A DNA stretch of 64,000 nt from DASPHG01 sp963849605 (GCA_963849605.1 CAWKHX010000015.1:372001-436000), one strand, 5' to 3'. Shown: positions 1 through 8,710, counted from the first letter of the stretch. A program made the numbers and translations. The notes: a model not told the origin generated them from the sequence alone.

Positions 1-573
1 GAGGATCGGCAGGTCCGACCAACCCTCCTCGTCAAGACGGCGGCGGAGTGCACCGACGCGCCCGTCCATCATGTCGCTCGGCGCGATCACGTCGGCGCCG
101 GCAGCCGCCTGTGACGCACCGGTGCGCGCGAGCAGCTCGAGCGTGGCGTCGTTGTCAACCGCGCCGTCGGCCGCTAGGACGCCGCAGTGACCGTGCGAGG
201 TGTACTCGCACAGGCAGAGGTCGGTGATGACGGCGAGATCAGGGTGCGCCTCCTTGATCGCGCGCGTCGCGAGCTGCACGACCCCCTCGTCGTCCCATGC
301 ACCCGAGCCCTGCTCGTCCTTCTCGGCCGGCAGGCCGAAGAGGAGCACGGCGGGGATGCCGAGCGCGTGCGCCTCGCCCGCCTCGTCGACGGCGTGCGCG
401 ATGGAGAGCCGATCGATCCCGGGCATGGCCTCGATCGGGGTACGGCTGTCGGTCCCGAGCTGCACGAACATCGGATAGACGAGGTGCGAGGCGGAGAGCT
501 CTGTCTCGCGGACCATGTCGCGCAGGACGCCCGTCTTGCGGAGGCGCCTCAGGCGCGTGGCGGGAAAGGCCAT
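1..573 (-). CDS. hemB: Delta-aminolevulinic acid dehydratase (porphobilinogen synthase), 3' end beyond window
   Basis: HemB condenses two 5-aminolevulinate molecules to porphobilinogen in tetrapyrrole synthesis, in the cytosol. The visible 191 residues begin MAFPATRLRRLRKT and carry the HemB features YPMFVQ, the PGI(D/R)RLS stretch and the metal-binding segment DLCLCEYTSHGHCG, whose three cysteines (C-x-C, then C) mark the zinc-dependent type, followed by APSDMMDGRV. The two active-site lysines lie beyond the left edge. The ATG at 571-573 follows a TACACT box (581-586) by 7 nt, suggesting a leaderless mRNA. About 60% of the family length of roughly 325 residues is present. Confidence 0.95.
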   Translation of the reverse strand, partial: MAFPATRLRRLRKTGVLRDMVRETELSASHLVYPMFVQLGTDSRTPIEAMPGIDRLSIAHAVDEAGEAHALGIPAVLLFGLPAEKDEQGSGAWDDEGVVQLATRAIKEAHPDLAVITDLCLCEYTSHGHCGVLAADGAVDNDATLELLARTGASQAAAGADVIAPSDMMDGRVGALRRRLDEEGWSDLPIL

Positions 574-580
574 GCGCACC

Positions 581-586
581 AGTGTA
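581..586 (-). promoter_or_regulatory. -10 box of hemB (leaderless)
   Basis: TACACT on the minus strand ends 7 nt before the hemB ATG, so transcription would begin at or next to the start codon. The same geometry recurs at many genes in this window. No clear -35 is visible. Confidence 0.45.
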
Positions 587-596
587 AGGAGCGCCG

Positions 597-1979
597 CTAG
601 GCGAACCTGCGCAGCGCGAGCCGCGCGAGGAGGCCGAAGCCCAGCGTGAGGGCCGCGAGGTGGGCGACCGCGCCCGCCATCCCGCCGGCGTCATTGAGCG
701 CGGCGTCCATCGCGTCGAGCGTCGGCTTGAAGGGGAACAGCGCTGACACCGTGCGGATCACGTCGTAGAGCGCTGACGACACCGCGCCCGACGGCACGAG
801 CGCGAGGAACGCGAGCGGCAGGGCGAGCATGAACGCAAGTAGCGACGCCGCGCGCACCTCGCGGGTCAGCGCGCCCACCGCAAGCCCGAGCGCGGCGAAC
901 CCGAGGGAGCCCGCGGCGACGGCGAGCACCCACAGCGGGAAGCGGCCCCAGTCGAGGTCGACGAAGAGCGCCAGCCCGCAGAGCATCAGGAGCGCGACCA
1001 CCGTCGAGCACGCCGCGGCCAGCAGCGCCTTCTCGGACAGCAGCGCCGTCGGCGAGACGAGGCCGCGGATCAGGCGCGCGAACGCGTTCTCCTCGCGCTC
1101 GAGCGCGAGTGTGCCGGCGGCGAGCAGCACCGTCACGAACATCAGCGAGACCGCGACCGCGACCGCCACGGCGAACGACGACAGCGGAGTGGTGCCTCCC
1201 TTGACGACCTCCGTGTCGATCTTTATCGGGGTCCCGATCGTGTTGAGGATCTCGTCGGAGAGGTCGAGGTTGTCGCGCGCGAGCTCGCCGAAGCGCAGGA
1301 CGCGCTCGAGCTGGCGGCGCGCCTCGGAGTTCGGTGGCAGCTGGGCCTGCGCCGCACGCACGATCGCGTTCGAGCGCTCGAGGCCGAGCACCTCGATCTT
1401 GCCCCCGAGCAGTGGGAGCGAGACGTCGCCGCCCGTGACGATCAGGTTGAGGTAGTTGAGCGCGACCTCGGTGAGCTTCTTCGTCAGCGCCGCGTTGGCG
1501 TCTTGCGCCTGCGACTTGATCGTGTCCTCGACGTAGCGCGCCTTGACCGGGTCCTCGGCGTTGAAATACACCTTGACCGTAGGCGGCTCGACCGCCTGGA
1601 GACTCTGGAGCGCCTGGAGCTTCTGGGTCACGTCGGCCGGGATCACGAGCGCGGCCAGGACGTCGCCGTCGCGAACCATGTCGAGCGCCTCGTCCTCGCA
1701 CTCCTTGGGGTCGCGGTCCTCGCAGTCGATGCGTACGGGGTCGATGCTCTCGAAGAGCGTGTCGGCGTAGTCGGAGAGGTCGATCTCCTCCCCTGCGAGA
1801 TCGAGCTGGTTCTGCTCGGCCGGCACGAGGTTGACGAAGGCCACGCGCGGCTTGTCCGGGCCGCGCGACAGCGCGAACCCGATCAGGACGGCGATCACGA
1901 TCGGGTAGATCACGAGCAGGGCCACGAGCAGGGGCGAGCGGCGCAGGATCTGGACGTCCTTGACGAGCAGCCAGCGCAT
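597..1979 (-). CDS. ABC-2 type transporter permease
   Basis: A 460-residue integral membrane subunit of an ABC exporter. One membrane helix near residues 17-38 (PLLVALLVIYPIVIAVLIGF) is followed by a long, mostly hydrophilic extracytoplasmic domain (about 45-265) and then five or six C-terminal helices, which is the ABC-2/YhgE-NodJ-like layout. The ATG at 1977-1979 overlaps the TGA of the ATPase gene by one base (TGATG), so the two are translationally coupled and should form one exporter. The substrate is not evident; the large outer domain is typical of drug, lipid or natrium export permeases. Confidence 0.85.
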   Translation of the reverse strand: MRWLLVKDVQILRRSPLLVALLVIYPIVIAVLIGFALSRGPDKPRVAFVNLVPAEQNQLDLAGEEIDLSDYADTLFESIDPVRIDCEDRDPKECEDEALDMVRDGDVLAALVIPADVTQKLQALQSLQAVEPPTVKVYFNAEDPVKARYVEDTIKSQAQDANAALTKKLTEVALNYLNLIVTGGDVSLPLLGGKIEVLGLERSNAIVRAAQAQLPPNSEARRQLERVLRFGELARDNLDLSDEILNTIGTPIKIDTEVVKGGTTPLSSFAVAVAVAVSLMFVTVLLAAGTLALEREENAFARLIRGLVSPTALLSEKALLAAACSTVVALLMLCGLALFVDLDWGRFPLWVLAVAAGSLGFAALGLAVGALTREVRAASLLAFMLALPLAFLALVPSGAVSSALYDVIRTVSALFPFKPTLDAMDAALNDAGGMAGAVAHLAALTLGFGLLARLALRRFA

Positions 1980-2677
1980 CAGTGGCCCCGCTGGCGGAGG
2001 AACGCCACGAAGGCCTCCTCGAAGTCGAGGCCTGTCGCGCCGACGGCCTGCTCGAGCTCGCGCGGCGTGCCCGCGAACAGGAGCTCACCGTCGGCGAGCA
2101 CCACCACGCGGTGCGCGTGCCTCTCGGCCTCCTGGACGTCGTGCGTCGCGTAGACGACCGCGGTGCCCTGCGACTCGAGCCCGAGGAGGAACTCCCACAG
2201 CCGCTCGCGCTGGCGCGGGTCGAGCGCAGAGCTCGGTTCGTCGAGCAGCAGGACGGGCGGGTCCGGCAGGAGGCCGATCGCGATGTTCACGCGCTGGCGG
2301 TTCCCGCCCGACAGCACGCTGACCTGGTCGTCCGCGCGGTCGCCGAGCCCCGTCTGCGCGAGCATCCGGTCGACCGCGTCCTCGACGTCGGCACAGCGCT
2401 CGAGCCGGGCGAACAGGCGGAGGTTCTCCGCGACGGTGAGCTTCCCGTACAGGGCTGCCTGCTGGGGCACCCAGCCCGCGCGGGCGTCTGGCCCGGCCAC
2501 GGTTCCCTCGTCCGGGCGCTGGATGCCGGCCAGGATCGAGAGGAGCGTCGTCTTGCCCGCGCCGTTCGGCCCGATCACCGCGACGCGCTCGCCCTCGGCC
2601 GCCGCAACGGAGACGCCGCGCAGCGCCTCACGCGTGCCGTAGCGCTTGACGAGCCCTTTCGCCTCGATGACCGGCAA
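1979..2677 (-). CDS. ABC transporter ATP-binding protein
   Basis: The 232-residue nucleotide-binding subunit partnering the downstream permease. It has Walker A GPNGAGKTT (about residue 38), a Q-loop region GWVPQQAALYG, signature LSGGNRQRV, Walker B VLLLDEPSSALD and the switch histidine in YATHDVQEAERH. No ATG or GTG fits the conserved N-terminus (VIEAKGLVKRYG). A TTG at 2675-2677 gives LPVIEAKG and lies 7 nt downstream of a TAGCGT -10 box, supporting a leaderless TTG start. The gene is divergent from ymdB with only 36 bp between them. Confidence 0.9.
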   Translation of the reverse strand: MPVIEAKGLVKRYGTREALRGVSVAAAEGERVAVIGPNGAGKTTLLSILAGIQRPDEGTVAGPDARAGWVPQQAALYGKLTVAENLRLFARLERCADVEDAVDRMLAQTGLGDRADDQVSVLSGGNRQRVNIAIGLLPDPPVLLLDEPSSALDPRQRERLWEFLLGLESQGTAVVYATHDVQEAERHAHRVVVLADGELLFAGTPRELEQAVGATGLDFEEAFVAFLRQRGH

Positions 2678-2684
2678 GGGCCGA

Positions 2685-2690
2685 ACGCTA
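2685..2690 (-). promoter_or_regulatory. -10 box of the ABC exporter operon
   Basis: TAGCGT on the minus strand, 7 nt before the TTG start of the ATPase gene. It is the main reason for choosing that start. Confidence 0.4.
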
Positions 2691-2713
2691 GACGTTGGAA
2701 GAATGCGGCGGCG

Positions 2714-3487
2714 ATGAAGCTTCTGTTCATCGGCGACGTCGTCGGCAGCCCCGGGCGGAGGGTGCTCGAGGCCATGCTGCCCGCCCTGCGCGAGGAGCAT
2801 GAGCCCGACTGGCTCGTCGTCAACGGCGAGAACTCCGCGGGGGGCCTCGGCGTGACCGCGAAGACCGCGCGCGCGTTCTTCGACATGGGCGCCGACGCGA
2901 TCACCCTCGGCAACCACGCCTACCGCCACCGCGACGTTTATTCGTACCTCGACGAGGAGCCGCGGATCGTGCGGCCGGCCAACTACGTCAAGAGCAACCC
3001 GGGCCGCGGCCACACGATCGTCGAGAAGGACGGCCGCCGGCTCGGGGTGGTCAACCTGTCCGGAACCGTCTTCATGAAGGCGGCGCGCTCACCGTTCATC
3101 GAGATCGACGCGATCCTCGAGGAGCTCGCCGGCCGCGCCGACCACGTCCTTGTCGACTTCCACGCCGAGGCGACCAGCGAGAAGGTCGCGATGGGCTGGC
3201 ACCTCGACGGGCGCGTCACCGCCTGCGTCGGCACGCACACGCACATTCCGACCGCTGACGCGCGGGTGCTGCCGGGCGGAACGGCCTTCATCTCGGACGT
3301 GGGCATGACCGGTGCGCGGGACAGCGTGATCGGTGTGCGCACGGAGCAGGCGCTCGAGTCGTTCCGGACTCAGATGCCGATCCGCTTCGACACCGCGGAG
3401 GAGAACCCGTGGGTCAACGCAGTGCTGATCGAGGGACGGCCGGATGGGCTTGCGGCGTCGATTCAGCCGCTGCTCGTGAGCCCCTGA
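2714..3487 (+). CDS. ymdB: YmdB-family metallophosphoesterase (TIGR00282)
   Basis: A 257-residue dinuclear-metal phosphoesterase; family members hydrolyse 2',3'-cyclic nucleotides. Metal-ligand motifs are in order: GDVVGSPGRR at the N-terminus, NGENSAGG, GNHAYRHRDV, DFHAEATSEK and GTHTHIPTADARVLPGGT followed by SDVGMTG. Length matches the family (about 260). The ATG at 2714 directly precedes the conserved KLLFIGDVVG; upstream in-frame sequence only shadows the ABC gene. Its 3' end overlaps the convergent GT87 gene by 74 bp. Confidence 0.93.
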   Translation: MKLLFIGDVVGSPGRRVLEAMLPALREEHEPDWLVVNGENSAGGLGVTAKTARAFFDMGADAITLGNHAYRHRDVYSYLDEEPRIVRPANYVKSNPGRGHTIVEKDGRRLGVVNLSGTVFMKAARSPFIEIDAILEELAGRADHVLVDFHAEATSEKVAMGWHLDGRVTACVGTHTHIPTADARVLPGGTAFISDVGMTGARDSVIGVRTEQALESFRTQMPIRFDTAEENPWVNAVLIEGRPDGLAASIQPLLVSP

Positions 3488-4652
3488 CGAGCCGCCGTAG
3501 CTCCCACGCGGCGAGCGCGAGCATCAGGAGCAGGAGCAGGTTGCGCCCCGCGACGACCGCCAAGAGCTCGTCGTCGCGGTCTACCAGGTCGAAGTAGCGC
3601 TCCGGAAACCAGGCGAGGGTCACCGCGATCGCTGCGGTCGTGACGACGCCGAGTGCGTACATCCCCCACGCCCACGCGACGGCCGCCAGCGGGACGAGCC
3701 AGAGCATGAACTGGGGTGACAGCACCTTCCCGAACGTCGCGACCGCCGCGGCCGCCGTCAGCGCGGCGAGCGCGAGGCCGCGCACGTCGCTGAGCCGTGC
3801 GGCGCTCACGGTCAGCATGACGAGCGCGATGGCGAGCAGCACGAGGAAGCCGACCGTGATCGCGTCCGCGGCGGGGTGCTCCAGTCCATCGGAGCGGTGG
3901 CTGTGTTTGGGCGTCGGAGCCCGGCCCCCGGCCTCCTCGACGGCGTTCAGGACCGTCGCGGGCAGGCTCTCTATCTGCACCGGGCGCTCGACGTGGTACT
4001 CGACGGCGTTGGCCGCCCCGTCCGCCGACAGGCCGATGCCCGCACCAACCGTCAGCGCCACGACGACGGCCGCGACGACCAGCCCCGTGACCGCCTCGGC
4101 CCGGCGTCCCTGCCCGAGAAGCCATGCCGCGGCGATCGGGACGGCCACCAGCGGGAAGAGCTTCAGCGCTCCGCCGACGCCGAACAGCGCGAACCCCGTC
4201 TTCGCCCTTCCGGTACCGACCGCGACGAGCCCGGCCACCAGACACAACACGGGCGCCAGGTCGAAGTGGGTGCGGATCATCGCGCCGGTCGCCACCGGCG
4301 CGAGCGCGACGACCAGAAGCGCGACCCATTCGCGGCCGCCGCCGAGTGCCGCGAGCCGGCCGGTCGCGAACATGAGCGCCACGGCGAGGATGAACGCCAG
4401 CACCGCGAACGCGTAGCGGAAGGTCTCGGGGTCGAGCGAGACGAGCCCGGGCAGCGCGATCAGCGGCGCCGCGAGCGGCGGATACTCGAAGCCGATCTCG
4501 CGGTAGGGGACGACGCCATCCAGGAACAGGTCGGCGTAGAAGTGGTAGAGCGGGACGTCGCTGACGAGCTCGTCCTGCCAGGGATCGACGAGGAACGTCA
4601 GGCAGAACGTCGCGGCGAGCAGGACGCCCGCGCCTATCCGTGCCCAGGTCAC
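3414..4652 (-). CDS. GT87/DUF2029-family polytopic glycosyltransferase-like protein
   Basis: A 412-residue membrane protein with about ten hydrophobic helices. The first outer loop, DVPLYHFYADLFLDGVVPYREIGFEYPPLAAP (positions about 30-62), has the acidic residue and the PY...YPPL signature of GT-C polyprenyl-phosphate-mannose-dependent glycosyltransferases (GT87). The GTG start at 4650-4652 overlaps the upstream TGA in a GTGA junction. It probably transfers a sugar from a polyprenyl carrier to an envelope acceptor; the acceptor is unknown. The last 25 codons lie antisense to the end of ymdB, an unusual but uninterrupted overlap. Confidence 0.8.
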   Translation of the reverse strand: MTWARIGAGVLLAATFCLTFLVDPWQDELVSDVPLYHFYADLFLDGVVPYREIGFEYPPLAAPLIALPGLVSLDPETFRYAFAVLAFILAVALMFATGRLAALGGGREWVALLVVALAPVATGAMIRTHFDLAPVLCLVAGLVAVGTGRAKTGFALFGVGGALKLFPLVAVPIAAAWLLGQGRRAEAVTGLVVAAVVVALTVGAGIGLSADGAANAVEYHVERPVQIESLPATVLNAVEEAGGRAPTPKHSHRSDGLEHPAADAITVGFLVLLAIALVMLTVSAARLSDVRGLALAALTAAAAVATFGKVLSPQFMLWLVPLAAVAWAWGMYALGVVTTAAIAVTLAWFPERYFDLVDRDDELLAVVAGRNLLLLLMLALAAWELRRLVRGSRAAAESTPQAHPAVPRSALR

Positions 4653-6229
4653 GCCCGCGCCGGCTCCGGCGGGTCGCGTTGCGCGGCGAAGAGCGCCGCC
4701 AGCACCAATGGTGCGAACCACACGATGTAGAGATAGAACCAGTGCACGGTGACGAGTTGGAGGCCTATCAGCACGGCCGCCGCGAGCGCCGCGACCTGGA
4801 CGGTGTCCCGCCTGCGCGGCACGAACGCCACCGCAAGCGCCAGCCCGGCCACCGCCACCTTCAGCACGGTCTGGAGCCAGTCGAGCCCGGGCTCCTGGCC
4901 CCAGACGCTGAACGGCGACTCGCGCCCGGCGTGGAAGCCGATGGTCGTGTCATAGAAGTCGCGCAGGCCGCCGTCGGGCAGGAACGGGGCGACCACGATC
5001 ACCACCGTCAGCGCGACCGCGGCCGCGTACCGCAGCGGCCGGCCGAGCGTCGCGAACAGCGGGACCAGCCCGAGCGGTGCGAACTTCGCCGCCGATGCGA
5101 GGCTGACGAGCACCCCCCTCGTGGCGGGCATCGCGGCGGCGACCAGCGCCCAGACGAGCAGCGCCGCGATCAGGGTGTCGTTCGAGTTCGTCGATAGCGC
5201 GAAGAGGCTGTACGGGAACGCGACCCAGGCGTAGGACAGCGCGATCCCGAGCGCCCTGCCGCGGAGGCGGACGCCGAGCACGTACAGCCCGAGCGTCGTG
5301 AGCAGGTCGAACGTGATCGCCGCAGCGTGTGCCGCGGGGAGGTCGTCCCACATACCGTCCCAGGGCAGGAGCTGCTCCCACGGGATGTACGCGAGGTAGG
5401 CGACAGGGCCGTAGACGTTCCCGCTCTGGTTGTCGGGCGCGAACTCGCCGTCATAGAGAGAGTCGCCGTCCATGATGCGGTCGGCGCCGATCACGCCCGA
5501 GTAGCCGACGTCGATCACGTTCGAGTCGATCACGTTCAGCCCGATCCGAAATCCGATGAGGAAGACGAGCGGGAGCAGGAGCGCCTCGACCGGGACGTGC
5601 GGCACCAGCTTGCCCGCGCGCTCGCGCCGGCGCCAGCCCTCCCACAGCATGCGCCCCATCACGTAGAGCAGGACGGGATAGGCGAGCGGCACCGACACCC
5701 CGATCTCGCCGCGGTTGAAGAAGATGTGCGACACGCCGAACCCGAGGAGGACCAGCAGGTCGAGGTGGAGGAGCCGCAGCGGGCGGCGGAAGTCGACGAA
5801 CGGCAGGAGGAAGAGCAGCCCCAGCGGGACCAGCAGCCAGGCCGAGTTCCACTTCCGGCCGAACGCCCCCTCGTACCCGCGCGCCATCCGCCACGCGACC
5901 TGGTCTCCCGTCCACGACTCGAGGATGGCTCCGGTGCGGTCGTCGACATGGACCTGCACCACCTCGTCGTCACCGTCGAACCACGACACCTGCCAGCGTC
6001 CCGGCAGGCGCGTGTACGCGGTCGGGCGCAGCGACGGATGGGTGGCGCGCTCCTCCCTGACCTTGTCGTCGCGCGCGGCGGCAGCCGTCACCTCGTTCGC
6101 AGTCATCGTGTAGCCGGGCGGCGCGACGTCGTCGCTCGCGGGCCGCTCCAGCTCGACGGCGTGCGCCGGGGGCGCCGCCGCCCCGAACGCGACGACTAGG
6201 CCCGCGGCCGCGAGAGCGCGAAGCTCCAC
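4649..6229 (-). CDS. Polytopic GT-C-like membrane protein with secreted PepSY-like N-terminus
   Basis: 526 residues. A signal-peptide-like start (LAAAGLVVAFGAAAPPAHA) is followed by a soluble segment of roughly 110 residues; its GRWQVSWFDGDDEVVQVHVDD plus TGAILESWTG portion reads like one PepSY repeat. About eleven hydrophobic segments then follow, with a GT87-like loop (ADRIMDGDSLYDGEFAPDN, YGPVAYLAYIP). A sugar transferase role is likely from that loop and from the adjacent GT87 gene, which overlaps by 4 bp. The GTG at 6227-6229 lies inside the end of the GtrA gene. The PepSY-like reading is by eye only. Confidence 0.7.
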   Translation of the reverse strand: MELRALAAAGLVVAFGAAAPPAHAVELERPASDDVAPPGYTMTANEVTAAAARDDKVREERATHPSLRPTAYTRLPGRWQVSWFDGDDEVVQVHVDDRTGAILESWTGDQVAWRMARGYEGAFGRKWNSAWLLVPLGLLFLLPFVDFRRPLRLLHLDLLVLLGFGVSHIFFNRGEIGVSVPLAYPVLLYVMGRMLWEGWRRRERAGKLVPHVPVEALLLPLVFLIGFRIGLNVIDSNVIDVGYSGVIGADRIMDGDSLYDGEFAPDNQSGNVYGPVAYLAYIPWEQLLPWDGMWDDLPAAHAAAITFDLLTTLGLYVLGVRLRGRALGIALSYAWVAFPYSLFALSTNSNDTLIAALLVWALVAAAMPATRGVLVSLASAAKFAPLGLVPLFATLGRPLRYAAAVALTVVIVVAPFLPDGGLRDFYDTTIGFHAGRESPFSVWGQEPGLDWLQTVLKVAVAGLALAVAFVPRRRDTVQVAALAAAVLIGLQLVTVHWFYLYIVWFAPLVLAALFAAQRDPPEPARA

Positions 6230-6669
6230 ATTTTGTTCCCGACGAAGTTGAGCGGCGTTGCCGCGACGATCGAGATCGCCTGCGCGGGCAGCTCCGCCAT
6301 GCCGGCGACGGTAACCAGGAGCTCGAGGACGCCGGCCGCGAACAGAAACGCCGCGACGCTGACCGTGAAGAACCGCGCCGCCTGGAATCCGGCGTGCCCG
6401 TCACCGGCGCCGAAGGTCCAGTGGCGGTTCCACCAGAAGTTGTTTGCGACCGCGACGACGAACGCGCAGGTCGCCGCGGCCAGGTGGTGCATCGAGAGGA
6501 GCTCGATACAGGCCGCGAACACGCACAGGTTCACGACGTAGCCGGATCCACCGACCACGCAGAACTTGGTCAGCTGGTACCAGTTGTGCGGGCGTCGAAG
6601 ACCGTGCCGGACGCGGGTATGGGCACGAGGCGGGGCTTGCGCCGCGAGAGCGGCGCTCTCGTCCTGCAT
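6196..6669 (-). CDS. GtrA-like family membrane protein
   Basis: 157 residues with four hydrophobic helices and the GtrA signature: FCVVGGSGYVVNLCVFAA near residue 40, VAVANNFWWNRHWTFG in the middle and PLNFVGNKMWSF at the end. GtrA proteins are thought to help flip polyprenyl-linked sugars across the membrane. That suits its position between a phosphodiesterase and two GT-C-like proteins on the same strand. The ATG at 6667-6669 is chosen; a longer reading adds only arginine-rich sequence. It overlaps the next gene by 34 bp. Confidence 0.88.
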   Translation of the reverse strand: MQDESAALAAQAPPRAHTRVRHGLRRPHNWYQLTKFCVVGGSGYVVNLCVFAACIELLSMHHLAAATCAFVVAVANNFWWNRHWTFGAGDGHAGFQAARFFTVSVAAFLFAAGVLELLVTVAGMAELPAQAISIVAATPLNFVGNKMWSFALSRPRA

Positions 6670-6680
6670 AGGAACCCAGG

Positions 6681-8135
6681 CTAGTGGATGCCGAAGTGCT
6701 GAGTGATCACCGGGACGGCGTCGCGGATCGTCCACTGGACGCGTTCCGACGCGGATCCGGGGCCGGTGCCGCACATCACGAGCGCTCCGAGCGAGTCGTC
6801 GCGATGGAGTGCACCGTGGCTCCCGCCGCCGACGTGGTCGGCGCCGCCCCAGTCGACGAACTCGTGACCCGGCGACGCCGAGACGAGCACGTCGCCGGCC
6901 CGCGGGCAGCTCAGCGCCGACCAGAGCCTGCTGAGCGCGTCCGGGTATTCATTGCTCCACGCGCGCCCGTCCGACACCTCGAGCGCAAGCGTCTCGGGGC
7001 TCCCCTCGACGCTCCAGTGGGCGCCGCGGAGGTCGACCAGGTCGCCGCCCGGCTGGAAGCGGAGCTCCGCTCCCCTGGACGACTGCACGATCGCCTCGCC
7101 GCCCGTCAGGTGCGCGACGAGATCTACTCCATCGACACCGGCCAACTCGCGGGCGATAACGGGCACGACCGCTTCACGGTCGTCAGGATCGAGCACGTAC
7201 ACCATCGCCGAGCGCGCGGAGGGACACACCGCGATGTCCGCGTCGCGCGGATCGCCGTCGGGCATCAGCACGCTGCGGTGGTCGAGCTGCGCGGCCAGGT
7301 TGACCCCGTGCTCGATCGGCGTCTGGGAATGGTCCGAGAGAACGATCACCGCGTGGCCTTCGAGGAACGCGTCGATTCCACCGCCCGCATGCATCATCCG
7401 CTCGATCGCGCGATCGGCCTCGACGATCGAGCTCGTCTGCGCGTACGGCCCGTACCGGTGCGAGTGCGTGTCGTTGTCGGGTAGCGACAACAGCATGAAG
7501 TCGAACAGGTCGTGCTCGACCAGGTGCGCCGCGACACACCCCGAATGGCGGTCGCGCTGGCCCGGCATGCCGAGCGTCGAGCGGCAGTCCGTCTTCCGCG
7601 ACGCGAACAGGTCTGCGTAGAAAAGCTCGGTCGGCCCCCATACGGCGTGCCTGAACTGCGCCGCCTTCGCGATCCGCGTGTACGGGCCGGCCTCGTCAGC
7701 CTCGTGGCGGTGCCTGCCGCGGAAGATCAGGTACGTCGTGCACGCGGCGCGGAACCCGGCGTCCTCGACGATCTCGAACACGGTCCGTTCCGCGCGGCTC
7801 AGGTGCGCGAGGTTCATGTTGTAGACCGTGTCGTAGAGCGAGCGCACGATCCCGAAGGTGCGCGTGGCGGCGAACGACGACCCGTACTCGACGTAGCGCT
7901 CCTCGCCGCGGTGGTACCAGTTCATCGACGGGATGAGGTGGCGGTCCGGACCCAGGCCGGTCGTGATGCTCGACGACGCGACTGGCGTGACCGAAGGGAA
8001 GCTCGACACGCAGTCGCGGATGTAGACGCCGCGTTCGACGAGCGCCTTCAGCGCCGGCGCTCGGCCCGCGTCGATCGCTCGCTCGAGCATCTCCGGCTTG
8101 AGCGAGTCGATGACCGCTAGTACGAGCTTCTTCAC
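6681..8135 (-). CDS. Alkaline-phosphatase-superfamily phosphodiesterase (type I phosphodiesterase/nucleotide pyrophosphatase)
   Basis: A 484-residue member of the alkaline phosphatase superfamily. Metal-site residues are visible in AVIDSLKPEML (Asp about residue 9), SSFPSVTPVASSSITTG (nucleophile segment around 45-60), LPDNDTHSHRYGPY (Asp/His pair about 215) and VIVLSDHSQTPIEHG (Asp-His about 265), with a late HGALHRDDSLGALV segment. No signal peptide is seen, so a cytosolic or membrane-associated role is likely. It starts at a GTG (8133-8135) overlapping the upstream stop (GTGA), so it is co-transcribed with the DUF4126 gene. The substrate, perhaps a phospholipid or nucleotide diester, is unknown. 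Confidence 0.85.
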   Translation of the reverse strand: MKKLVLAVIDSLKPEMLERAIDAGRAPALKALVERGVYIRDCVSSFPSVTPVASSSITTGLGPDRHLIPSMNWYHRGEERYVEYGSSFAATRTFGIVRSLYDTVYNMNLAHLSRAERTVFEIVEDAGFRAACTTYLIFRGRHRHEADEAGPYTRIAKAAQFRHAVWGPTELFYADLFASRKTDCRSTLGMPGQRDRHSGCVAAHLVEHDLFDFMLLSLPDNDTHSHRYGPYAQTSSIVEADRAIERMMHAGGGIDAFLEGHAVIVLSDHSQTPIEHGVNLAAQLDHRSVLMPDGDPRDADIAVCPSARSAMVYVLDPDDREAVVPVIARELAGVDGVDLVAHLTGGEAIVQSSRGAELRFQPGGDLVDLRGAHWSVEGSPETLALEVSDGRAWSNEYPDALSRLWSALSCPRAGDVLVSASPGHEFVDWGGADHVGGGSHGALHRDDSLGALVMCGTGPGSASERVQWTIRDAVPVITQHFGIH

Positions 8136-8674
8136 CGCAATATGCGGAGCCCCTCGTACTTCCGGCCTTCGGCGGCGCGGCCGCGGACGAGGAGGAACAC
8201 GAAGGCGGCGAGGGCGCCGAACGCGAGCGGCGGGATCACGACGGAGACGACCGCGATGCTGAGGGCGATGAGGTCACCGTAGGCCGAGAGAAGGCCGGCA
8301 TCCGAGCCGAGACGCGCGCGTGCGCGCGCGAAGAAGCGGGCACTCGCGTACCAGGCGAGGGCGGCGCAGGCGGCCCCGAGCGGCAGGCCGATCCAACCCT
8401 CCCGCCCGCCCTCGGTCAGCGAGCCCGCGAACAGCAGCGCACCGAGCACGATCGCAAGCGCGGCAAGTAGCGGCGGCGGGACGTCGACGGGATACGAGAC
8501 GGCCGCGAGGACGACCAGCGCCGCGATGAACGGAATCGACTCGAGGAACGCGAAGTCGCCGCCGGAGAAGTTGACGCCCAGGTCAGCGCGACCGAGCGAG
8601 CCGGCCAGGATCGGCGGCAGGAACGGCCTGACGCCGCTTGCGGATGCAAGGCCGGTGCCCTGGCCTATGTCCAG
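8132..8674 (-). CDS. DUF4126-like integral membrane protein (start uncertain)
   Basis: About 180 residues with five or six hydrophobic segments. The opening LDIGQGTGLASASGVRPFLPPILAG resembles the conserved first helix of DUF4126 proteins. Function is unknown. No ATG, GTG or TTG exists in frame near this N-terminus. CTG at 8672-8674 (first residue of LDIGQG) is given. An ATC at 8684-8686, 6 nt after a TACCTA box, is an alternative. It couples to the phosphodiesterase gene through a GTGA overlap. Confidence 0.65.
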   Translation of the reverse strand: MDIGQGTGLASASGVRPFLPPILAGSLGRADLGVNFSGGDFAFLESIPFIAALVVLAAVSYPVDVPPPLLAALAIVLGALLFAGSLTEGGREGWIGLPLGAACAALAWYASARFFARARARLGSDAGLLSAYGDLIALSIAVVSVVIPPLAFGALAAFVFLLVRGRAAEGRKYEGLRILR

Positions 8675-8696
8675 AAAGAGGGAGATAGCGACTAGG

Positions 8697-8702
8697 TACC
8701 CT
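8697..8702 (+). promoter_or_regulatory. -10 box of the aminotransferase-ligase operon
   Basis: TACCCT, 8 nt before the GTG at 8711. It overlaps a GGTACC palindrome that also offers TACCTA on the minus strand for the divergent DUF4126 gene. Confidence 0.4.
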
Positions 8703-8710
8703 GGAGCGCG

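Noticed and set aside
3414..3487. Frameshift at the end of the GT87 gene to avoid overlap with ymdB
   Set aside because: The alternative frame gives only a slightly shorter tail and there is no homology evidence for either end.
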